From Thermoguttaceae bacterium (GTDB taxonomy: Bacteria; Planctomycetota; Planctomycetia; Pirellulales; Thermoguttaceae), in NCBI GenBank assembly GCA_017550965.1, contig JAFZNK010000216.1:1-45236 (forward strand): a stretch of DNA of 45,236 nucleotides, given 5' to 3'. This document shows, one piece after another, positions 1 through 7,570 of the stretch. Position numbers and translations under genes: made by a program. Position 1 is the stretch's first letter; each line of letters opens with the position of its first letter. The notes under the pieces are model-generated. The model saw only the letters and a list, made by a program, of their open reading frames with translations, was not told the DNA's origin and made no database searches.

Positions 1-234
1 AAACGTCCTGAGAAGAATATTTTTGGACCTGGCCATCATTCTTTCCTTTTTCTGCCAAACGGAGAGAATTATATTTTTTATCATCGCATTATTCAGCCGC
101 AACCTGCCGGCGGTTGGGGACGCGAAACTTGTCTTGATCGATTTGAGTTTGCGCCCGACGGTTCTATACCGCCCATTGAGCCGACGCTCGAAGGCGTGTC
201 CAAACCTGTCGATTTAAAGAGCCTTATTAAGTAA
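1..234 (+). CDS. C-terminal end of a GH43-like glycosidase (partial)
   Basis: An open frame runs in from the left edge for 77 codons to TAA at 232-234. The translated end contains GPGHHSF, then ENYIFYHR and GRETCLDRFEF. In GH43 family enzymes (beta-xylosidases, arabinanases) the last propeller blade carries a GxGHxS motif followed by a YxxYH motif, and this matches closely. The start, signal peptide and catalytic acids lie outside the window, so substrate cannot be judged. The stop is only 10 bases before the next gene on the same strand, which suggests one operon of secreted carbohydrate-active enzymes. The assignment rests on the C-terminal signature alone. Confidence 0.7.
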   Translation, partial: KRPEKNIFGPGHHSFLFLPNGENYIFYHRIIQPQPAGGWGRETCLDRFEFAPDGSIPPIEPTLEGVSKPVDLKSLIK

Positions 235-244
235 AGGGTTTGCC

Positions 245-2365
245 GTGATTTCTGTTCGTTCTTGCGTTGCATGCGCTTTGGGAGCGTTTTTCCTTGTTGG
301 ATCGGTCGGCGGCGTTTATGGCGACGACGATCGTTCCCCAAACGCCCTTTTTGCCGAAGCCGTTTTTTGTTCCAATTTTTCTTCGAACGACGACGAATCT
401 CTGATTCTTTCGGACGGGGTTGAACTTGGCGTTTCCATTTCCGACGCCGACAGAACCGAGTCCCTGGCGCGCGGGGGAGACGGTCTTGTCGCCCGTTTTA
501 AGAAAGGCGGGTATATTACCGTTTCCGAAGAAGCGAACGACTCGCTTAAAGTTTCGGGGTCCGAACTCACTTTTGGTCTTCGCGTGAAATGCGCGCCCAA
601 TGTTTGGAACGACTCGCCTCTTATGTCGAAACATGGCGGCCATGATAAACTTGCTTTCAACTTGTTCTGTATTGAAGACAAATTGGGCGCGGAGGTTGGA
701 ACGACCGGAAATCGTTCTTTGATTTCCGAGCGAGCGCCGCGTTCCGAAACGCTTGATCCCGCCGCCGCTCTTGAAGGTTGGCACGACGTGTATTGCCGCG
801 TCAATTCCGCGAAGGCGGAGCTTTTCGTCGACGGGCGTTGTTACGACGAAGATTTTGTCGTCGGCGAACTTAGAACGAACGACGTTCCCTTTGTTATCGG
901 CGCGCAATATGATTCCGACGATCCAAATTCAAAACCGCGCGCCGCTTTTGAAGGGGAGATAGATTTTGTCGCCGTTTGGAATCGCGCTTTAAGCGACGAG
1001 GAAATCGTCGCTTTATCCGGAGGCTCCGAAAAGGTCGACAAGCGAAGTCGAACGGAACGAGCGTATCCTGAATCGATGAATTATTGGACTCCGCCCAACA
1101 GGTACGGGGTCGGCGACTGCATGCCGTTTTGCGTCGACGGCGTGTTCCACTTTATGTATCTTCTTGACGTCAATCGACATGGCGCGAAAAACGGACTCGG
1201 CGCTCATCAATGGATTCAGGCGACGTCTACCGATCTGAAACATTGGACGCATCAGCCGTTCGTATTGGCGATCGACGATCAAAACGAAGGCTCAATTTGC
1301 ACCGGATCCGTTTTTTATTACGAAGGAACCTATTACGCTTTTTATGCGAATCGAGCCGTTGAATACGTTATGCCTGACGGCGAACGCAAAACAACGTACG
1401 GACTCCTCTGTATGGCGACAAGTTCCGACGGGATTCATTTTGAAAAACAAGATCCTCAGCCGCTCTTCCTCCTGCCGGAAGGATATGGGCAGGGGACTCG
1501 AGATCCCGTTGTTTTTAAATCGCCAAGCGACGGTCGATTTCACATGTACGCGACCACTAGTTATCGCGGCAAGGGATGTTGGGCGCACGCCGTTTCCGAC
1601 AATCTCAAAAACTGGGAGCTCCTCGATCCTGTTTACACGCATAAACCCGGAGAACCGGAGTGCCCCGATTGGTTTAAGTGGAGAGACGATTACTACGTTA
1701 TCGCCAACCATTTGAACGGTTTTTACAAAAAGTCGAAATCGCCGCTTGGACCGTGGGAGGTTCCGGACGTTCCCAACGTGCTTCTCAACGGAGCGGTGAA
1801 CGTGCCGAAAACCGCGCCCGCTCCGTTTGGGGACGACCGTCGAATCATTTGCGGTTGGACGAGAGAGCGCGGATTTGGGGGAAGCGCCGTTTTTCATGAA
1901 TTGATTCGTTACGAGGACGGAACGCTTGGCGAAAAATTCGTTCCTGAAATGGTTCCGGAAACGCTTGATCCCGTCGTTTCAGAAGAGAACGTCGACGCGT
2001 CGGAACCCCGCGCTTTAGAAACGCCCGAAAGATTTCGATTACGTATGCGGCTTTCGTTTGACCCTGCAAATTTGGATCTTATGCGCGACGTCGTCCTGCA
2101 ATATGCCGACGACGCTCAAATTCGCGTCGTTTTTTCCGATCGGGCGGTAACGCTTAATAGTTTTCGTATGGAACGGGTCGATTTTTCAACGGGGATAATC
2201 GCTCTTGACGTTATCGCCACAAACAACGTTGTCGACGTGTGCGTCAACGACTCGCGAACCGTTACGGACGCGAATCGAGATCCGCAAGCGAGAAAACTTT
2301 TGCTAACGAACGAAGCGAACAAGTACGTTACGATCGAAACGCTTGAAGTCGCTCCGCTGAAATAA
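245..2365 (+). CDS. Secreted LamG plus GH32-like five-bladed propeller hydrolase
   Basis: A 706-residue protein starting at GTG, with AAAGGG just upstream. It has an N-terminal signal peptide (hydrophobic to about residue 25, ending VYG before DDD). Residues about 50-258 look like a LamG/concanavalin-type sandwich, with DGRCYDEDF and VAVWNRALSDEE as typical strands. Residues about 275-560 form a GH32/GH43-type propeller. The RDP motif (R419-D420-P421) and an EC motif (E472-C473), which in GH32 give the transition-state stabiliser and the acid/base, are both present. The canonical WMNDPNG nucleophile motif is replaced by YWTPPNRYGVGDC; D291 is a candidate nucleophile. It probably cleaves a glycoside outside the cytoplasm, but fructan specificity should not be assumed. 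It sits between the GH43-like tail and a dihaem protein. Confidence 0.8.
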   Translation: MISVRSCVACALGAFFLVGSVGGVYGDDDRSPNALFAEAVFCSNFSSNDDESLILSDGVELGVSISDADRTESLARGGDGLVARFKKGGYITVSEEANDSLKVSGSELTFGLRVKCAPNVWNDSPLMSKHGGHDKLAFNLFCIEDKLGAEVGTTGNRSLISERAPRSETLDPAAALEGWHDVYCRVNSAKAELFVDGRCYDEDFVVGELRTNDVPFVIGAQYDSDDPNSKPRAAFEGEIDFVAVWNRALSDEEIVALSGGSEKVDKRSRTERAYPESMNYWTPPNRYGVGDCMPFCVDGVFHFMYLLDVNRHGAKNGLGAHQWIQATSTDLKHWTHQPFVLAIDDQNEGSICTGSVFYYEGTYYAFYANRAVEYVMPDGERKTTYGLLCMATSSDGIHFEKQDPQPLFLLPEGYGQGTRDPVVFKSPSDGRFHMYATTSYRGKGCWAHAVSDNLKNWELLDPVYTHKPGEPECPDWFKWRDDYYVIANHLNGFYKKSKSPLGPWEVPDVPNVLLNGAVNVPKTAPAPFGDDRRIICGWTRERGFGGSAVFHELIRYEDGTLGEKFVPEMVPETLDPVVSEENVDASEPRALETPERFRLRMRLSFDPANLDLMRDVVLQYADDAQIRVVFSDRAVTLNSFRMERVDFSTGIIALDVIATNNVVDVCVNDSRTVTDANRDPQARKLLLTNEANKYVTIETLEVAPLK

Positions 2366-2406
2366 TAACGAACGGATTTTTAACGAATCCTCTTGGGAAT
2401 TTGTTT

Positions 2407-5400
2407 ATGAAACGCGTTTTACTCCTTTTGACGATGGCGTCGGCCTTTATTGGGCTGGACAGAGTCGGCGTTGCGCAACTGCCGCCGACGGTTAATCGTA
2501 TTAGCGCCGTTGATTCGGCGGTCGACGTTCCCGATTTCTTCATGAACGATCTTTTCGTGGAATCGTTCAAGCCGGAATTTGGCTCCGCGATAGCGCCAAG
2601 ACATAACTCGTTTGTTTTCGCTAGCGACGAACTATTTAACACTCGTCCGTTTACCGTGGAATTATGGGCTCGCGTTGATTCGCGCGAAAATTTTCAAATA
2701 TTACTCGCAAACGAAGAGAAATCGTCGCCCAGACATTGGGAGTTGTATTCGTTTTCAGGGAGCGGAAAACTTTCTCTCTACGTGCCCGGTAATAAGTCAG
2801 AACAGACGATTCAGGCCGATTATGATCTCGTCGACGGCAAAGTCCATTATATAGGTCTTGTAATGGACGTCGACGAGGCGCGGCTTTTTGTCGACGGACG
2901 GCTTGTCGGTTCCGGAAAACTTGACGGCGATTATTCCGCAACTCCCGAAGACGCAAAATTTGCGATTGGCTCTCTAGTCGAACGAACGTTGTATTGCAAC
3001 GGCGTGATCGACGAACTGCGTATTACTAAGGGAATTCTTCAATTTTCGCCCGACGCGATTCCCACGAAACCGTTTGAAACAAACGCCGACACAATTCTCG
3101 CGTCGCACTTTGAAGGATTAAACTCGACAAGTTCGGCGGCGCGACGCGCGGAGTTTGACCGTTCCCTTGAGAAAACGGTTCCCGCGCAGGAAGCGTTGAA
3201 GGTCGACCGATTTGCCAATGTGCCAAAGTATCTGCAGGCTACGCGCGATTCGGAAGCGGAAGGACAGATTATGTCTTTCGACGAACTTGGCTTCGATCGT
3301 TGGAACGACGTTGCCGGCGTCGCCGTCGAGGGCGTTTTGGCGGATAAATTGAACGGCAAACTTCAAACGACCACAAACGTCTCGCTCGATCATCTTTTTC
3401 CGACCGGCGGTTTGGAAATCGACGTGAAACCGGGCGAAAAGCCGGCGAAAAATATTCCGATTCAGGCGATTGATAAACAGGCGTTTGACAAACGCGTCGC
3501 CGATATCGGTTTGAAATCGTTTAACGCCGCCAGTTTCCGCGAAGGAGTATACGCAAATTGGGGCGAACGTTTTCTTGAATTGAAAAAGGAGATTAGCGGC
3601 GAACGGCAGCCTCCTCGCGGAGCCGCCGAACAAGTCTATGACGAAAACGCCTTAGTCTATCCGGATCGGGAGAAAACGCCCGTTCAAGTCGTCGTTCGCC
3701 GCGTTCGCGCGATGCTGGACGCAGGTTCTTTTGACGTCGCCGACGAATCTTTTCAACGACTTTGTTCCGAATTTGAGCTTTTCGAAAAAACGGTCGCCAG
3801 CGGCGTCGCCGCCGACGTTTATTCGAACGACGAATCGATTGCCGTCGCCGATTATTTTATCGCTTGCGCTTTTCGCCGTTTGATCATGTTTGCGCAAGAC
3901 GAAGTCGCCGATCTGGATCGCATTATGTTCTTAGCGCGCGGTTGTTACGCCGGTTCGCGTTTGACGAACAAGTTTAACACCGACCGTATCGGCGGACACA
4001 TGGCGACGCAAATTTACGGATTCAATACGATTCACGGCGGCGGTATTTTTGCGCTTGCCAATTGGAAAGAAAAAGATCCGCAAATCGTCGATTTGATCGG
4101 CGGAAAAAAAGTCGTTCCGACCGCTTTGCATAAACGTCTTGCCGGCCGCGAATTGAATGCCGGTTCGTTCTATAAGCCGGAATTAAGTTACGACGGTAAA
4201 ACGATCTATTTCTCGTGGTGCAATTCTCAGGAACACCGATGGATATGGACTCCGGAAACAACCTGGAGCATTTTTAAAACGACTGTTGACGGCGATGAAA
4301 TCGAACAGCTGACCGACGGCGCCTACAACGATTTCGACGTCTGCGAACTTCCGTCCGGCCGACTTGTTTTTTGTTCCGAACGTCGCGGCGGATTCATTCG
4401 TTGTTTCGCCGAGGGCGCGTCGTTGCGGGTAACGACGTCCGTTTTGCATTCGATGAAGAAAGACGGATCGGATATTTATCCAATCAGTTTCTTTGAAACG
4501 AGCGAATGGAGACCTGTCGTCGACAATAACGGCGCGTTAGTTTATTCGCGTTGGGATTATACCGACCGTGAGAACTGTCTTGGTTCGACGTTCTGGACTT
4601 GCGCGCCCGACGGACGCAACCCGCGTTCCCCGCAAGGGAATTATCCTTATCCCTGGGACACGTTCGAAGATTGCGAACACGGAGACCACCGCTTTGGTCA
4701 ATGCGACGACGCGCCGTCGGGATTGCCGATGACGCAAATGCAGTTCCGACCGATTCCCGGTTCTCACAAATATGTTTTTACCGCCGCGCCGCATCATGGG
4801 GAGTCGTTTGGATCTTTGTGCATGCTCGATCTTCGCGTTCCTAACGACAATCATATGAGTCAGATTCGTCGTATTACCCCTTATGAAGCGTTTCCTGAAT
4901 CGGAAGCGATCGATCGCAGTCAATACCGATACGGCGCTCCGTGGGCGTTGAGCGAAGATCTTTATTTGTGCAATAGCTGGGAAGATCTTGTTCTACTTGA
5001 TCGTTACGGAAACGAAGAGCTTTTGTGCGAGCGCGAGATTCTTCCGATCGGATACGATCCTCGTCTTCGTTTGACGGAACCGATTCCAATTCAGCCGCGT
5101 CCTGTTCCCCCGGTAGTCGCTCAGCAGACTGCGCAAGGGGAAGATTTCGTCAACGCGGACAAAACGGCGACGATCGGCGTTGTCAACGTGAATATTCACG
5201 ATCGACCTTTCCCGGAAGACCGTCCGATTAAACGACTCCGCGTACTGCAGGTTATCCCTAAATCGAATCCGTGGATGGATTTGCCGTTTATCGGCTATGC
5301 GACGGAGAACACCCCGCGAATTCCGTTGGGAACCGTGCCGGTAGAAGAAGACGGGAGCGCTTATTTTGAAGCGCCTTATGGAAAACAACTGATTTTCCAG

Positions 5401-5997
5401 GCGTTGGACGAGAACTATATGGCGGTTCAGACGATGCGCGCCGTGGCGTTTGTTCATCCGGGCGAGAAGCTCGTCTGCGTGGGGTGTCACGAGCCGACGA
5501 CCGAGAGCGTCTCGAACACTCCCGAATCGGCGCAGCCTCTTGCGTTCCAACGCAAACCGTCGAAACTCGAACCTGAATGCGGCCCCGTCGAACCGATTAA
5601 CTACTATCGTTTGATTAAGCCGATCGTGGAGGAACGTTGCGTAACGTGCCACATTGAAAAAGACGTCGAACCGAAAAAGATGGACCATGAAGACTTGCGT
5701 CCGTACGTCTATTATTACAGCGGTTCGATGCGCGGAGGGTTGACGACGACGGGAACGCATGGCGGCTCGAGGTCTCGACCCGGTCGCGTCGGCGCGTCCG
5801 AATCGAAGTTGAGCAAGATCCTCGTTGACGAGAATCACAAAGACTCCGTTTCCGACGAGGATCGCCATACGTTTATTATGTGGCTGGACGCGAACGCGCT
5901 CCGGCTAGGCGCTTTCCAGGACGAAGAAGGCCAGATGCGCGGCGAGCTTGTTTGGCCCCTTCTGGACGTCGAACCTTGCGAGCAATATTCGCCTTGA
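2407..5997 (+). CDS. Secreted LamG/PD40-propeller dihaem protein, hydrazine-synthase-alpha-like
   Basis: About 1196 residues from the ATG at 2407, which has GGGA eight bases upstream; a TTG two codons earlier is too close to it. A signal peptide covers about residues 1-24. LamG-like residues about 70-215 include VELWARVD and DELRITKG. Residues about 590-830 carry PD40/WD40-like propeller blades (LSYDGKTIYFSW, GALVYSRWDYTDR). A beta-rich domain (GTVPVEEDGSAYFEAP) precedes two c-type haem motifs, CVGCH at 1024-1028 and CVTCH at 1078-1082. This propeller, middle domain and cytochrome order is that of the hydrazine synthase alpha-like family, which is widespread in planctomycetes that do not perform anammox. 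Real function is unknown; a periplasmic redox or carbohydrate-linked role is inferred. A distant homologue lies at 11033-14053. Confidence 0.8.
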   Translation: MKRVLLLLTMASAFIGLDRVGVAQLPPTVNRISAVDSAVDVPDFFMNDLFVESFKPEFGSAIAPRHNSFVFASDELFNTRPFTVELWARVDSRENFQILLANEEKSSPRHWELYSFSGSGKLSLYVPGNKSEQTIQADYDLVDGKVHYIGLVMDVDEARLFVDGRLVGSGKLDGDYSATPEDAKFAIGSLVERTLYCNGVIDELRITKGILQFSPDAIPTKPFETNADTILASHFEGLNSTSSAARRAEFDRSLEKTVPAQEALKVDRFANVPKYLQATRDSEAEGQIMSFDELGFDRWNDVAGVAVEGVLADKLNGKLQTTTNVSLDHLFPTGGLEIDVKPGEKPAKNIPIQAIDKQAFDKRVADIGLKSFNAASFREGVYANWGERFLELKKEISGERQPPRGAAEQVYDENALVYPDREKTPVQVVVRRVRAMLDAGSFDVADESFQRLCSEFELFEKTVASGVAADVYSNDESIAVADYFIACAFRRLIMFAQDEVADLDRIMFLARGCYAGSRLTNKFNTDRIGGHMATQIYGFNTIHGGGIFALANWKEKDPQIVDLIGGKKVVPTALHKRLAGRELNAGSFYKPELSYDGKTIYFSWCNSQEHRWIWTPETTWSIFKTTVDGDEIEQLTDGAYNDFDVCELPSGRLVFCSERRGGFIRCFAEGASLRVTTSVLHSMKKDGSDIYPISFFETSEWRPVVDNNGALVYSRWDYTDRENCLGSTFWTCAPDGRNPRSPQGNYPYPWDTFEDCEHGDHRFGQCDDAPSGLPMTQMQFRPIPGSHKYVFTAAPHHGESFGSLCMLDLRVPNDNHMSQIRRITPYEAFPESEAIDRSQYRYGAPWALSEDLYLCNSWEDLVLLDRYGNEELLCEREILPIGYDPRLRLTEPIPIQPRPVPPVVAQQTAQGEDFVNADKTATIGVVNVNIHDRPFPEDRPIKRLRVLQVIPKSNPWMDLPFIGYATENTPRIPLGTVPVEEDGSAYFEAPYGKQLIFQALDENYMAVQTMRAVAFVHPGEKLVCVGCHEPTTESVSNTPESAQPLAFQRKPSKLEPECGPVEPINYYRLIKPIVEERCVTCHIEKDVEPKKMDHEDLRPYVYYYSGSMRGGLTTTGTHGGSRSRPGRVGASESKLSKILVDENHKDSVSDEDRHTFIMWLDANALRLGAFQDEEGQMRGELVWPLLDVEPCEQYSP

Positions 5998-6147
5998 CCT
6001 GTCGACGGCCGTTCAGCGGAGACGTCCTTCTTTTAGGGGGGACGTCCCGACGTTTGTTTCGTTTAGACGGCGTCTTTTCCCGCGCGCGCGATTGGCGTTT
6101 GCGCTTTTCCGCGCGTTGTTTTACGGTAGTCCCTGGGGATTTAAGCG

Positions 6148-7347
6148 ATGAAGAACAGCTTTTGGTTCTGCGCGGCGGCGTTTGCGCTTTCGTGCGTTTT
6201 GGGGGCTTTGGAAGTTAGCGCTCAAGACCCCGAACAATCGTCGAACCGTTCCGCAAGTCCTGCGTTCGAAGGTTTTGAAACAGGCGTCGGTATTGGCGGC
6301 TGGCTGACCAATTATAAACGTTTTAACGTGCTTCCGGAAGATCGACGTTTGGCGTTGTCTGTCGGCGATTTTGAACATTTTGATTCCTATATTACAGAAT
6401 CTGACGTTCAAAATATCGCTTCTTTTGGCGTTCAATGCGTTCGATTAGGATTTGATCAAATTGTCGTCGAAGAATCGCCGGGAGTCTATCGCGAACGGAT
6501 ATTCGCCCTGATCGACCGCTTCATTAACGACTGCGAAAAGCGCCGTTTGAACGTCGTTCTCAATTTGCATAAGGCGATTGGGAACTATTGCGACATTGAA
6601 GAGGACGTCGAATTGCTTGACGACGAAGGATTGCAGGATCGGTTTGTCGATCTCTGGATCGCTTTTGAGAAACGTTACGCCGACAAGCCGAACGTGGCGT
6701 TTGAATTGCTCAACGAAATTCGCGCGGTCGATCCTCAAAAGTGGAACGATCTTGCGGAACGAACGATTAAAGCGATACGCGAACTCAATCCTACTCGAAA
6801 GATTATTGTCGGTTCGACGTGCTGGAATTCGCCCGACACGCTGAAGGATTTGCGGTTGTACGACGACCCCAACGTCGTTTATACGTTTCACTTCTACGAA
6901 CCGTTTTCGTTCACCCATCAACAGGGCGTTCTTCAAGCCGGGCCGTTATATTACAATCGGAAAATGGCGTATCCATCCGACGTCGAACCGTATCGCGATT
7001 ACGAGCGGTACGTAAACAACGCTTCCAATCCCTATCCCAATATTGAGCGTATCGATAAAGAATGGATGCGCAAACGGTTGCAACCCGCTTTTGATTTTGT
7101 CAAAGCGCATCCCGATAAGATATTGTGGTTAGGAGAATTTGGAACGATTCGGCACTGTAAATTGGAATATCGGGAAAACTGGATGCGCGACGTGATTTCT
7201 TTGGCGAAAGAAAACGGAATACCTTATTGCGCGTGGAATTACCTAAGCACCCCCAACGACGGAAATCGATTCAGTCTGGTCGACGACGACGAACGCAAGA
7301 TTCTTTCGCCGACACTGTTGAAGATTATTCGCGGGGACGACGAGTAA
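6148..7347 (+). CDS. Secreted GH5 endoglucanase-type glycoside hydrolase
   Basis: A 399-residue enzyme with a signal peptide ending near VSA|QDP (residue 25). The GH5 (beta/alpha)8 barrel signatures are clear: GVGIGGWLTN at the start of the barrel, RLGFDQ, LNLHKA, the acid/base glutamate E190 in LLNEI, the conserved FHFYEP strand, and the nucleophile E330 in WLGEFGT. The WNY near the C-terminus matches the last barrel strand. Length fits a single-domain GH5 with no carbohydrate-binding module. GH5 enzymes cleave beta-1,4-glucans, mannans and related polymers with retention. The exact substrate cannot be read from sequence. It is 150 bases downstream of the dihaem gene and closes the plus-strand polysaccharide block; a hairpin follows it. 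Confidence 0.9.
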   Translation: MKNSFWFCAAAFALSCVLGALEVSAQDPEQSSNRSASPAFEGFETGVGIGGWLTNYKRFNVLPEDRRLALSVGDFEHFDSYITESDVQNIASFGVQCVRLGFDQIVVEESPGVYRERIFALIDRFINDCEKRRLNVVLNLHKAIGNYCDIEEDVELLDDEGLQDRFVDLWIAFEKRYADKPNVAFELLNEIRAVDPQKWNDLAERTIKAIRELNPTRKIIVGSTCWNSPDTLKDLRLYDDPNVVYTFHFYEPFSFTHQQGVLQAGPLYYNRKMAYPSDVEPYRDYERYVNNASNPYPNIERIDKEWMRKRLQPAFDFVKAHPDKILWLGEFGTIRHCKLEYRENWMRDVISLAKENGIPYCAWNYLSTPNDGNRFSLVDDDERKILSPTLLKIIRGDDE

Positions 7348-7385
7348 ACCACACCATTAAAATTTGCGCTTTTTCCGGCTTTTAA

Positions 7386-7420
7386 AAACAGTCTGTAATC
7401 GTAATCGACTGTTTCTTTTA
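7386..7420 (+). terminator. Likely terminator after the GH5 gene
   Basis: AAACAGTC at 7386-7393 pairs exactly with GACTGTTT at 7407-7414 across a 13-base loop, followed by CTTTTAT. It lies 39 bases after the GH5 stop and in front of the convergent AAA+ gene. The stem is AT-rich and the T tract short, so efficiency is uncertain. The rest of 7348-7570 holds only short unconvincing frames. Confidence 0.45.
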
Positions 7421-7570
7421 TCGTTAGATAATGACTGGCGAAAGCGAGACAATGATTTAAAGAGCGGACTTTGGATTGTATTGTTTAACGTGTGTCTGAC
7501 CTCTTTTGTTCTTAATTGGAGAGCCGTCTTGAAGTGGTCTGCGCTTTTACGCAACGAGTTGATAACGTTA

